From Haberlea rhodopensis (Eukaryota; Streptophyta; Magnoliopsida; Lamiales; Gesneriaceae): a stretch of 64,000 bases of DNA. The notes beneath the pieces are model-generated. The model searched no databases and was not told the origin of the DNA. It was given only the letters and a program-made list of their open reading frames with translations. The stretch is from positions 3,844,001 through 3,908,000 of the forward strand of contig CAJQUN010000022.1 in assembly GCA_907163345.1 (NCBI GenBank). The letters are read 5' to 3'. Numbering within the stretch: position 1 is the first letter of the stretch; each line of letters opens with the position of its first letter. Shown here one piece after another: positions 46,045-55,668 of this stretch. The position numbers were made by a program, and so were the translations under genes.

Positions 46045-49000
46045 TTACACAAAATACTTCTTCAAATTATGAATGTTCCAAGGTCTTACCAATTTCCGAC
46101 CTTCATGATCTTCCAGCCTGTACGCTCCTCTTCCGATTACTTCCTTAATTTTGTAAGGACATTCCCATTTGGGTGCCAACTTTTTCACCTCCCCAGCAGG
46201 ATTTGTTCTTCGTAACACTAAATCACCAACTTGAAATGTTCTTGATCGAACCCTTCGGTTATAGGCGTTGGTAATCCTTACTTTATATAGCTCTGTTCTT
46301 GCTACAGCCTGTTCTCTTAGTTGATCGATCTCATCCAACTCTTGCATTCTCTTAACCTCGTTCTGTTCTGGATCATAACAATGTACGCGGAGAGACTCAA
46401 TCCCAATTTCTGCTGGAATGAGGGCCTCCGAACCGTATACTAGACTATACGGAGTTTCCCCTGTAGATACCCGAGGAGTTGTTCGATATGCCCACAAGAC
46501 TCCAGGTAGTTCATTTACCCATTCTCCTCGGGCCCCTTCCAGCTTCGTCTTAATCCCATGTAATAGAATACGGTTAATAACTTCGACTTGTCCATTTGAT
46601 TGTTGATAGGCTACTGACGTGAATATTTGCTTAATTTTCATCTCTTCGCACCACTCCTGTATTTTCTTTCCCTGAAATTGCCTTCCATTATCCGAAATAA
46701 TTCTCCTCGGTATTCCGAACCGACATAGTATGCTCCTCCATAAGAATTTGATGACTTCCTCCTCAGTTATTTTTGCTAAAGGCTCGGCTTCCACCCATTT
46801 TGTAAAGTATTCCACTGCTACTAGGAGGAATTTTCTTTGCCCCGTGGCAAGGGGAAAAGGTCCGACGATGTCCATCCCCCATTGATCAAAGGGACAGGAA
46901 GTGATACTGCTATTTAAGACCTCTGCGGGTATGTGAGATAAATTTGCATGTTTCTGGCAATTGTTACATTTTTTAACAATTCCTTCGGCATTTTCTCTCA
47001 TACTAGGCCAATAATATCCTGCCCGAAGGGCTTTCTGATATAACATATTACTTCCCGAATGATTCCCACAACAGCCTTCGTGAATTTCCTTTAGTAAATG
47101 TTCTCCTTCTTGCGTTGATGTGCATTGCAAGAAAGAAGCTGAAAATCCCCTTTTGAACAATTTGCCCTCTGCTAACACAAAACGCCTCTCCATTCTCTTC
47201 ACCCGAGCAGCTTCCTTTGGATCTAACGGCAACACCCCATTTTTCAAGAATTTAATGATATGCTCCCGCCAATCAGATATGACGCAAGGTTCCAAATTCA
47301 TTATACTGTTGATTGCTATGTGTGAGACCAAAAGATCTTGTACCAGTACTTTCCTGTTCTTCCACTCATGGATGGAGCTGGCCAACTTTGCGAGTGAATC
47401 TGCTCGGTCATTATCCTCTCGTGGTATTTGCTTTAACTCTACCTCCTGGAACTGAGTCGTTAATAATTGAGCCTTCTCCACATATTTTTTCAGCTTTTCT
47501 TCTTTCACCTTGTACACCCCATTTACTTGTTGTACAACCAGCATTGAATCCATGAACACTTTTACTTTCCGAGCTCCGGCGTCTAATGCCACTTGTAAAC
47601 CAGAGAGGAGAGCTTCGAATTCGGCTTCATTGTTTGAGGAATGAAAACCGAACTGAATAGCTATGGAGACTTCCTCTCCTTCTGGACTGATCAGTATAAT
47701 TCCTGCCCCGCTTCCCTTCTGAGTAGATGACCCATCTACAAATAGGCTCCAATATTTTTCTTCGCGAGTATGAGTTACTTCAACCAAGAAATCAGATAAG
47801 GCCTGAGCCTTGATGCTAGTCCGGGGCTGATAAGAAATATCGAACTCGCTCAATTCTGTGGCCCATTTCACCATCCTCCCTGAAATTTCAGCTTTTGACA
47901 AGAGCCTTCCTAAGGGAGTGCTCGTTACCACCATGATAGGGTGAGATAGAAAATAAGGACGAAGTCTTCTTGCAGTGATCACCAGAGCCAAAGCTAGCTT
48001 TTCAATTTCTGGGTATCTTTGTTCGGCTCCTTGCAAAGCTCGGCTGACATAATATACCGGTTGCTGCTGCCCCAATTTCTCTTGAATTAACACCGAGCTG
48101 ATAACTTCCTCGGTTACCGACAAGTAGACGAGGAGGGTCTCATTGTGTTCGGGTTTATTCATCAAGGGTAACTGAGCTAGATATTCTTTCAAATCTTCGA
48201 AAGCCCTCTGGCACTGATCGTCCCATTCAAACTGGATTCCTCGCCTTAAGGCCTTAAAGAAAGGCAAACTCCTGTCAGCCGATCTAGATATGAATCGACT
48301 AAGCGTTGCTATTCTTCCTGCTAACCTTTGCACTTCGTTCAGGGTCCGAGGAGGGTTCATTTCTTGGATTGCTCGGATTTTCTCAGGGTTAGCTTCCACA
48401 CCTCTCTCTGTCACCATGTACCCCAAGAATTTTCCACTATGAATTCCGAAGGTACATCTGGCCGGATTTAACTTCATGCCAAATTTTCTTAAAGTGGCAA
48501 AGACTTCCTCCATATCCTCTATCAGATTTTGGGCCTTCTTGCTTTTGATCAGGACGTCATCTACATAAACCTCCACGTTCCGTCCTATTTGATCTTTGAA
48601 CATCTTATCCATCAGTCTCTGATAAGTAGCCCCAGCATTTTTTAATCCGAAGGGCATGACGATATAACAAAAAGTTCCTCCCGCTGTGACAAAGCTAACC
48701 TTGGACTGATCTTCGCGGGCTAAGGTGATTTGATGATACCCCTGATAAGCATCCATAAGACATAACAGCTCATGTCCCGCAGTAGAATCCACTAATTGAT
48801 CAATCCTCGGTAATGGGTAACAATCTTTGGGACACGCTTTGTTCACGTCCCGAAAATCTACACACATCCTCCACTTGTCTCCCGTTTTAGGTACTAGAAC
48901 CACATTTGAGAGCCATGTAGGGAAACTAATCTCCCGTATATGACCTGCTTTTAACAACTCCTCCACTTGTTTAGCTATAACGGCATCCTTCTCGGGTCCG

Positions 49001-50985
49001 AAATGCCTTCTCTTCTGTTTAATTGCCCGAGCACCCGGATCAACATTTAGATGATGCTCAGCAATCTCTGGTTTTACCCCAATTAACTCAGAGGAATTCC
49101 AAGCGAACACATCCACGTTAGCTATTAAGCAGTCAATCACCCTTTTCCTTAATTCGGGATCCAACTTAGATCCAATGCGAGTAATTTTCGCCGGGTGACC
49201 TAACTCGATGCTCATGAATTCCTCCTCGGGGATTATCCGCTCCTCCTCCTCGGGCTGTCCATGTTTCCTCTTATTACTTCCTCGCTCCCCATCTTCTCCA
49301 TTTTTTCCTTTGTCTTGCTTCAACTCTTGCACATAGCATTTTCTTGATGAGCTTTGACTTCCTCGTACTTGTCCCACTTCCTCTCCTACCGGGAATTTTA
49401 TCTTCAGGTGGTAAGTAGAAGCAACGGCTTCGAAGGCCGTTAACGCCGGGCGACCCAATATTATATTATAGGAGGAGGGTGCATCCACTATGAGGAAGGT
49501 GATCATCTTCGTCTTTGTCTTGGGCTCCTCTCCTAATGTGACGGGTAAAGACACTTGTCCTATAGGACTTATGGCTTCTCCAGTAAACCCATGCAAAGAA
49601 GTATTTACTTTTTGCACAGCTATACTTCCTAATTCCATCTGCTTCAACGTATTAAGGAAAAGCACATCCGCCGAGCTGCCTGTATCAACGAAGATTCTTT
49701 GCACATTATAGTTGGCTACTGTGGCTGAAATTACCAGTGCATCCTCGTGGGGAAAATAAATCCCTTGTAAATCGGCAGGTCCGAAAGCTATAGAAGGACT
49801 CTCCTGAGTATGACTTGGATTAATGGATAACACTTTGAGTTTTCGAGCATAACTTTTTCTTGCTCGGTTAGAATCTCCACATGATGTTCCTCCCGAAATT
49901 ATATGTATAGTCCCTCGGTTAGGAACATTGCTCATGGTTCTCTCCCTGGTAACTTGATTTCCTGCCTCCCCTCTTTCCCCCCGTACTGCCCAAGGGACTG
50001 GCTGAAGTACTCCTCTTCCGGGATTAACATTATTCCGGGGGAGAGGAGCACTGTTTCTCAAGTCATCGTCAGCTCCTCGCCTTACATCCATTCTTCCTTC
50101 GTGAAAACTCCCTCCTCCGGCACTTCCTCCTCGGAATACTCCTCTTCCATAAGGTCCCCCCCGACCCCTCTTCGGCATAATTTGATTCATGGCTACCCCC
50201 CGATAAGGTCTCATCGGTAGGTATTGATCAAAGTTCCTCTTGGGCTGTTCATGCGGCCTCTCCTTCCTATTGACTTCACCACCATTTTTTATTTCCTTCT
50301 TCTGCTTCATCCTCTGGGCTTCCTCCAAATTAATATATTTAGAGGCACGTCCCAGTAATTCATCATAATCTGACGGTGGCTTCTTGGATAACGATCTGAA
50401 CAGATCCCCCTCTCTCAACCCTTGGGTGAAAGCGCTGGCTAGTATTTCAGATGTCACATGCGGAACATCAAGGCATGCCTGATTGAATCTTTTCAGAAAA
50501 TCCCGCAGGGACTCCTTATCCATCTGCCTGAGACCGAACAAACTCAAGGTTGTTCTCTTGCAACTTCTACTGCTCGCGAATTGATGAAGGAACAACGAGC
50601 TGAATTTGGGAAAGGAATCCACTATTCCTGATGGTAACTGATTGAACCATGACTGAGCAGCGCCGGCTAGAGTAGTCAAGAACACTCTACATTTCACCCC
50701 ATCTGACAGCTGATGAAGGAGTGAGGCATTCTCAAATCGAGATAAATATTCTTCTGGATCTGTGCTACCATCATAATTCCCCACACTCAAAGTTCTGAAA
50801 TTAATAGGCAGAGGATCATCAATGACCTGGGGAGTGAATGGAGTGCTTCTTCTTGCCGAGTTAATACGGCCTTCCATTTTATTGTGCATTCTTTGTAGCT
50901 CCTCCTTTAGATCCTCCATTTGATGGTGCAAAGCCCTATCTATTTCATCGTTTGAACGATTAAAGAAGTCTTTCGATTCTTCCAC
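46045..50985 (-). CDS. Tat-type gag-pol polyprotein (1646 codons open)
   Basis: Makes the structural and enzymatic proteins of the retrotransposon. Domains by approximate residue: gag core 70-230 ('LTTLAGAAQSWFNQLPSG'); Arg/Gly-rich segment 265-340; aspartic protease near 428 ('IFVDTGSSADVLF'); RT 650-830, with 'YVDDVLIKSK' at about 807; first RNase H 880-1010; a second RNase H-like domain from about 1078 ('SLFVDGSSTQKGSGAGI', 'NNEAEFEALLSGL'), typical of Tat; integrase 1290-1490, with zinc motif H-x-H/C-x2-C, 'WGMDIVGPF', 'ISDNGRQF' and 'GQVEVINR' holding the D-D-E; and an integrase C-terminal part ending 'NIHNLKKYFV'. The frame is fully open. True translation probably starts at 51277 (next entry). 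Catalytic residues look intact. Confidence 0.95.
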   Translation of the reverse strand: MEESKDFFNRSNDEIDRALHHQMEDLKEELQRMHNKMEGRINSARRSTPFTPQVIDDPLPINFRTLSVGNYDGSTDPEEYLSRFENASLLHQLSDGVKCRVFLTTLAGAAQSWFNQLPSGIVDSFPKFSSLFLHQFASSRSCKRTTLSLFGLRQMDKESLRDFLKRFNQACLDVPHVTSEILASAFTQGLREGDLFRSLSKKPPSDYDELLGRASKYINLEEAQRMKQKKEIKNGGEVNRKERPHEQPKRNFDQYLPMRPYRGVAMNQIMPKRGRGGPYGRGVFRGGSAGGGSFHEGRMDVRRGADDDLRNSAPLPRNNVNPGRGVLQPVPWAVRGERGEAGNQVTRERTMSNVPNRGTIHIISGGTSCGDSNRARKSYARKLKVLSINPSHTQESPSIAFGPADLQGIYFPHEDALVISATVANYNVQRIFVDTGSSADVLFLNTLKQMELGSIAVQKVNTSLHGFTGEAISPIGQVSLPVTLGEEPKTKTKMITFLIVDAPSSYNIILGRPALTAFEAVASTYHLKIKFPVGEEVGQVRGSQSSSRKCYVQELKQDKGKNGEDGERGSNKRKHGQPEEEERIIPEEEFMSIELGHPAKITRIGSKLDPELRKRVIDCLIANVDVFAWNSSELIGVKPEIAEHHLNVDPGARAIKQKRRHFGPEKDAVIAKQVEELLKAGHIREISFPTWLSNVVLVPKTGDKWRMCVDFRDVNKACPKDCYPLPRIDQLVDSTAGHELLCLMDAYQGYHQITLAREDQSKVSFVTAGGTFCYIVMPFGLKNAGATYQRLMDKMFKDQIGRNVEVYVDDVLIKSKKAQNLIEDMEEVFATLRKFGMKLNPARCTFGIHSGKFLGYMVTERGVEANPEKIRAIQEMNPPRTLNEVQRLAGRIATLSRFISRSADRSLPFFKALRRGIQFEWDDQCQRAFEDLKEYLAQLPLMNKPEHNETLLVYLSVTEEVISSVLIQEKLGQQQPVYYVSRALQGAEQRYPEIEKLALALVITARRLRPYFLSHPIMVVTSTPLGRLLSKAEISGRMVKWATELSEFDISYQPRTSIKAQALSDFLVEVTHTREEKYWSLFVDGSSTQKGSGAGIILISPEGEEVSIAIQFGFHSSNNEAEFEALLSGLQVALDAGARKVKVFMDSMLVVQQVNGVYKVKEEKLKKYVEKAQLLTTQFQEVELKQIPREDNDRADSLAKLASSIHEWKNRKVLVQDLLVSHIAINSIMNLEPCVISDWREHIIKFLKNGVLPLDPKEAARVKRMERRFVLAEGKLFKRGFSASFLQCTSTQEGEHLLKEIHEGCCGNHSGSNMLYQKALRAGYYWPSMRENAEGIVKKCNNCQKHANLSHIPAEVLNSSITSCPFDQWGMDIVGPFPLATGQRKFLLVAVEYFTKWVEAEPLAKITEEEVIKFLWRSILCRFGIPRRIISDNGRQFQGKKIQEWCEEMKIKQIFTSVAYQQSNGQVEVINRILLHGIKTKLEGARGEWVNELPGVLWAYRTTPRVSTGETPYSLVYGSEALIPAEIGIESLRVHCYDPEQNEVKRMQELDEIDQLREQAVARTELYKVRITNAYNRRVRSRTFQVGDLVLRRTNPAGEVKKLAPKWECPYKIKEVIGRGAYRLEDHEGRKLVRPWNIHNLKKYFV

Positions 50986-51031
50986 CTCCTCCTCCGACCT
51001 CTTTACAGAAGTCGAATCTTCTTCCTCTTCT

Positions 51032-51277
51032 TTACTTTCTTCCTGACAGGGGGGGGGGGGGGGGGGGGGGAGTCATGAATTGCTTCATAACTTCTCCAAT
51101 AGTTTTGGCTATCACCTCAGTTAAATGTTCCATGGGTATTCTTTGGGTAGGTAATACCCGCGAAGCATTCTGCGATGATCCAGCCTCTCCAGCCCCTTCT
51201 GGTTCTGGGCATGAACGTGGGGGAGTCAGTGGTTTATCCCTCCCCAACATTGGCCCTCGCCCTTTGCTTCTAACCAT
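51032..51277 (-). CDS. N-terminal part of gag, separated by a 22-base homopolymer
   Basis: Starts ATG at 51277, reads about 70 residues ('HLTEVIAKTIGEVMKQFM') and enters a proline run encoded by 22 C (minus strand; G at 51049-51070). With 21 or 24 it would continue directly into the large gag-pol frame through Glu-rich sequence upstream of 50985. The one-base mismatch may be a real mutation, slippage, or a read error in the homopolymer. Confidence 0.8.
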   Translation of the reverse strand: MVRSKGRGPMLGRDKPLTPPRSCPEPEGAGEAGSSQNASRVLPTQRIPMEHLTEVIAKTIGEVMKQFMTPPPPPPPLSGRK

Positions 51278-51335
51278 TTCGCCTTGGACTCTTGATGAAA
51301 AAAAAATCTCTGCTTCAACGTCTTTACTCTTTTTG

Positions 51336-51354
51336 TTCCCACAGACGGCGCCAA
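51336..51354 (-). promoter_or_regulatory. primer-binding site of the Tat element
   Basis: Minus strand directly after the 5' LTR reads TTGGCGCCGTCTGTGGGAA. TGGCGCCG-type primer sites are usual in gypsy elements and commonly assigned to tRNA-Asp. Adjacent to the LTR CA end with one T between. Confidence 0.85.
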
Positions 51355-51974
51355 TGATGTGATCCGTTATTTTACGTGTTTGGTAGAATTAGGTGTTTAC
51401 GAAAAATAAAAGGAATACACCAAGATTTTTTACGTGGAAAACCCTCGAATTGAGAGAAAAACCACGGGACCTAGTCCAGTATAAAGCTCCACTATAAATA
51501 TTGATGATTTACAGGACTCTCTAGACACAAAAAATAATCGTTCAATGACTTACATAAACGGTTTATAAAAATAACAAAAAAGACCGAACAGACATAAATT
51601 TGCTCTCTTCGGAGTCTTTTTGCCCAGAAAATTTCAACCCTTTCTGTGATGACATCCGCGGGTATTTATAGGACTATTCCTAGTGATTGACTCGCGGGAG
51701 ATCCGGAACACGATGTCCTCTGATCGTGGCTTAACTGGAGCCTCACACGTCCGAGAAATCCGCGCCCCATTATTGCACGTTCATTCACGCCGGTAAATTT
51801 GTTGGTTATTCCCGGGTCTTCCGCTAGTCTTTGACCAGAAAACCGAGGAGGATTACAGGTGTTCGGTACAAACCCTGCTCGGTGATTTCCGTTCGGTGTC
51901 CTATGCTCGGTATATGTATTTGTTCGGCCCTTGAGGGATTTTACCCGATGAGGTCAATATGTCATATGACATCA
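51355..51974 (-). repeat. 5' LTR of the Tat element
   Basis: Partner of 41220-41839. TGATGTGATCC to TATGACATCA, adjoining TSD CCTAT at 51975-51979. On the minus strand a TATTTATAGTGG TATA-like motif (near 51490-51500) and a second one near 51660 are candidate promoters. Confidence 0.93.
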
Positions 51975-51979
51975 CCTAT

Positions 51980-52230
51980 AATCTTTTTTTTTTTTTTCAT
52001 GAAATCAAATTCTAGTCATTAATTTCTATGAAATTACTCATAGGACCAAACTTCTAAGACATAAAATCTTAAATTTTGAATTTATAAGAAACCAACACTT
52101 AAATTTTAAAGCTCAAATTATTATTTTATGTGAAGAATTACTCGAAGATTATACTATTACAAATCTAATTGATAGAGAAAGTCTTGCTTCAGCTACCGAG
52201 CCTAAATGTTTTCTTATTTTTTTAAGGGGA
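51980..52230. other. short AT-rich intergenic
   Basis: Begins with a 15-T run; no other feature recognised. Confidence 0.5.
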
Positions 52231-54272
52231 AAGTTCAGGCTGGTACCAACAGTAAAATTTATTCATCATAATCTAGGAACGAAACTTGCAATCATTTAAG
52301 TCCACTTTATGTTAAAATGACAAAAGTGCCATTAATAAGAAATGCGGCAATCTCAGAAATTTTCAATATCTTCATTTCAGCACTTCGTTCGAGCTCCTCC
52401 TTTCACCACTGCGATTCAAATATCCTCGTAAGTCTTTCTCGCCAGTTACGATTTCTTACAGTTGGTTTTTCTCTTCATCTCTTCGATTTTCCGTTACATC
52501 ACTTCGTTCCAGATTTTTTTCCAATTATGGTGTGTGTAAGTGCGTATATATAAATAAATATATATATATATATATACTGTTTGTTACCTTTTGAGGCTTT
52601 TTAGTTATGATTCATTGGTGTACTTGCTTCTTTGCTCATTTTCAGAATTTACAGCCTGAAACTTGCAACGAAGAAGATGACCCACAAAAAAAGTAATTGG
52701 CGCACATTATAAAAAGTAACTGGTGCACGAAAATTATAAAAAATAACTGGTGCACAAAATATATTAAAAATAACTGGTGCACGAAAGATTGAAAATCAGT
52801 AACTGATGCACGAAAAATGAAAATCAGTAACTGATGCACGAAAATTAAAATCAATAACCGATGCATGAAAATTGAAAATCAGTAACTGATACACAAAAAT
52901 TAAAATCAGTCACTGATACACGAAACATAGAAAAAATATGTGATGCACGAACCATAATAGCAAGTGGGTGATCCACAAACCATATAATTAAATAAGTGAT
53001 GCACGAACAATTTAATATTTTAATTTCATGCACCAGTTATTATATTTCATGCACAAGTTTGTTTTTTGTAAATTTTGTTCATGAGTTAATTAACACAAAG
53101 TTTGTGCAACAGTGTTGTATTTTCGTTCATCAGTGTTATATTATCGTGCACCAAGGTTATATTTTTATACACCAGTTACTTTTTATAATTTTTATGCACC
53201 AGTTACTTTTTATCATTCGTGCAACAGTTACTTTTTATAATTTTCGTGTACCAGTTACTTTATTATAATTTTCGTACACCAGTTACTTTTTATCGTTTTC
53301 GTGCACCAGTTACTTTTTATGATTTTCATGCACCAATGTTATATTTTTGTGCATCAGTTACTTTTAATACTTTCGGGTACCAGTTACTTTTTATAATTTT
53401 CGTGCATCATTTATTTTTATAATTTTCGTGCATCAATTGTTTTTTCTCTAGGTCATCTCTTCATTGCAATATCTTGTTGTCAGGCTGTAAATTTTGGAAA
53501 TGTGCAAACAAGCACTGACACCAACGCATACATTACTTCTTCATCCATATGCATCAGTCAAAGCCATGAGAGATTTTTTTTAAGAAAAAAAAAACATACC
53601 AACAGACTTTCGTTATCTATAGTTTAGCATCATTATTCAAATTTATAATTCAGATACACACAGACGATGGAATGTGCAAAGTAGATCCGGAAATTATATG
53701 TGCGGAGTAGTCCAGGACTTCTTCTATTAAAAAAGATTTCAAATGCTACGAACAATTTAGATGCTTCGATTCAAGCATATTTCATGTACATAGCATTTTA
53801 GCAAATAATTTTTAGGTCGAGGCGACGAGATGAGGCGACAAGATGATGAAGAAAATAATGATCTGAGAATCGCCGGAAAAATTTAGCAGAAAGTTTAAGG
53901 TGTGCATATCTCGCTTCCTTTTCTTCAATTCAAAGAAATTTCAAATTCTACGAAAAAATTAGCTGCTTCGATTCAAAGATTTTTGGTGCAGAGTATTAGA
54001 AACTTTTAGCATGCCTCGATTCAAAGGTGGTAGATTTGTACGTGCACATGGGGAAAAGAGATGACATGGAGAGTTAATCTGAAATTATGTATAGAGTTTT
54101 TTATAACTTGAGGGTATTTTGGGAGCTAAAAAGACCATTGCAAACCAACTCTTTAAAAAATAGAATTATGTGAATATAATTCCCTCCTAAGTGTATTTTT
54201 TTGTAAACATTATTTTTTGTCAGACTTATTTGAATTAACTTTCTGAAAATAGTACCAATATGCAATTTTCTC
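52231..54272. mobile_element. MULE/MITE-like element with a large internal inverted array
   Basis: The left end GGGGAAAGTTCAGGCTGGTA resembles the inverse of the right end (GAGAAAATTGCATATTGGTA), suggesting terminal inverted repeats; a third copy of this end is at 25676. Inside, a CT-rich leader-like stretch (52370-52430), a candidate GTAAGT donor at 52431 and a TTTTCAG acceptor at 52645 look like a non-coding or captured gene start. The interior is dominated by the inverted array 52645-53496. No transposase and no clear target duplication, so superfamily is tentative. Confidence 0.45.
52645..53496. repeat. inverted repeat (about 850 bp) whose arms are tandem 'ACTGGTGCACGAAAAT' repeats
   Basis: The left arm (about 52695-52990) has roughly 10 units of form AGTAACTGATGCACGAAAAT. 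The right arm (about 53025-53445) has roughly 13-14 units of the reverse complement, form CGTGCACCAGTTACTTTTTA. Outer anchors AATTTACAGCCTGA (52647) and CAGGCTGTAAATTT (53481) are also inverted, with 'GATGACC'/'GGTCATC' just inside. The repeated HQLLFIIF-like open frames come from the repeat period. Confidence 0.88.
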
Positions 54273-54320
54273 TTTTTTGAACTGCATTCTGTAATGAGCT
54301 TGAATCGTTCGTTGACTCGA

Positions 54321-54328
54321 AGCCCATA

Positions 54329-54380
<52 letters not shown>

Positions 54381-54397
54381 ATTAGGACCGTTATAGT
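54321..54397 (-). rRNA. plastid 23S rRNA fragment in the nuclear genome (NUPT), about 77 bp
   Basis: The minus strand reads ACTATAACGGTCCTAATGTA then GCGAAATTCCTTGTCGGGTA and AGTTCCGACCCGCACGAAAG, continuing GGCGTAACGAT. This is the highly conserved domain IV/V region of organelle/bacterial 23S rRNA; 'CCCGCACGAAAGGCGTAACGA' fits the plastid form. One visible change is T for G in CCTAAGGTAGC. Flanks are unrelated, so it is a short transferred fragment and not a functional rRNA gene. Confidence 0.88.
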
Positions 54398-54468
54398 GGA
54401 ATACCCATGCATGAATGAAGTGAGGCTGCCCGACAAGCAGAAGCAACCAAATGCCACACGAAGCAAAG

Positions 54469-55530
54469 TGATAAGTGCGTTTTTGCACTTATTATTTCTT
54501 TCGTTTCTTTTGAATTGATGTTGGTTTTTCAATCAGAACTATGCGTTTTGTGTTGTTGTTGTGTTTTTAGGATGTTAGGTGATGATAAAGGATAAGATGG
54601 TGAAAAGAGCATGGAATAACAAGAAAATGGTGGAACAAGGTGAAGGCAAGTCAAAGGAATGATGAAAAGATGAGCCAAGAAAAAGAATTGGAGTAGAGAT
54701 TAGTCTCTACAAATACAAAGATCGATCTTTGTAGAAAACAAAGACAGCGACCGATCCCTGACGAAGGAGCAACCGATCTCTAGAGACAGTGTGTTGGGAA
54801 ACAAATTTTGTGTATTGACGATCGATCGCTAAGACTGAATTTCTGAAGAAAAAAAAGATGTGGCGACAGATCTCTACAAAAGAGGCGATCGATCGCTGCG
54901 TAATTAAAGCCCAATTAAAATTAGCGGGCCCAAAGTATAAGAGGCGGCTACCCTAATCATATTAGGGATTTTTGACTCTCTTTCAAGGGCAAGACACATT
55001 GAGGAGGCTGCTAGGATTCCAAGGGCAAGGATTTCATCACAAAACGAAGGCGGTTTTCATCTGGGGACGGAGAACTGCTTCCATATCGTTTTGTATCTCT
55101 TACTTTTGTTCGTTTATGAAATTCTCAAACATGTCTATGTGTTTTAACTAATCCCTTCTTTCTAGGGGGAAGACGTAGCTTGATTGGATTTAATGTTTTG
55201 GTTTGATTGATTTACATAGTAGGATTTATCACATGGTTTATTTGTGTTTTCATGCTTTGAATACAATTTAATTGACCGGCCATTGATTTAATTGTAATAT
55301 TTGTTTGTGATCTATCATTCGGGAGAGGGGATTGTGAACATACATAGGAAAACACATCGTGGATGTTTATTCGTCGACATGCGTATAACTTCATTGAAGC
55401 ATTTGAAAGAATTATCGTGCAATCAATATTGTTTGATATTTAATCTTAGATAGGGATATCAAGGTTGGTATTGAACGATAATTTCTACTATCACTTGGGA
55501 AATGGAGTAGGAAACACGTAATCGACAGCC
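54469..55530 (+). mobile_element. LTR-like block starting TGATAAGTGCG
   Basis: TGATAAGTGCGTTTTTGCAC is a common start of long plant gypsy LTRs. The interior is non-coding, with repeated short GATCGATC/CGATCTCTA motifs (54710-54900) and a leader-like stretch at 54950-55070. The end is not fixed: ATCGACA at 55522-55528 is a candidate, but I found no matching 5-bp duplication. Confidence 0.45.
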
Positions 55531-55668
55531 GTATAACTTCATTGAAGCATTTGAAAGAATTATCGTGTAATCAATATTGTTTGATATTTAATCTTAGATA
55601 GGGATATCAAGGTTGGTATTGAACGATAATTTCTACTATCACTTGGGAAATGGAGTAGGAAACACGTA
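55383..55668. repeat. tandem duplication, 148-bp period, two copies
   Basis: GTATAACTTCATTGAAGCAT begins at 55383 and again at 55531. The copies are almost identical through CACGTAAT, so this is a recent local duplication within or at the edge of the LTR-like block. Confidence 0.92.

Larger units (their letters stand above)
41220..51974 (-). mobile_element. full-length Ty3/gypsy Tat-type retrotransposon (10,755 bp), TSD CCTAT
   Basis: Near-identical 620-bp LTRs (TGATGT...ACATCA), exact 5-bp duplication CCTAT at 41215-41219 and 51975-51979, a primer site beside the right LTR and a purine tract beside the left LTR fix minus-strand orientation. Order in that direction: LTR, gag-pol (51277 to 46045), two tandem arrays (45960-44290), an antisense gene (44232 to 42195), LTR. 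A second RNase H-like domain between RT and integrase, a long 3' region with tandem repeats and an extra gene are hallmarks of the Tat lineage. The LTRs differ at only a handful of sites, so insertion is recent. Confidence 0.95.

Noticed and set aside
52642..53422. Repeated HQLLFIIF-type membrane-like peptides
   Set aside because: Translation of AT-rich tandem repeats on both arms of an inverted repeat; no gene structure.
54294..54518. 74-codon open frame
   Set aside because: It is the complement of a plastid 23S rRNA fragment plus unrelated flank.
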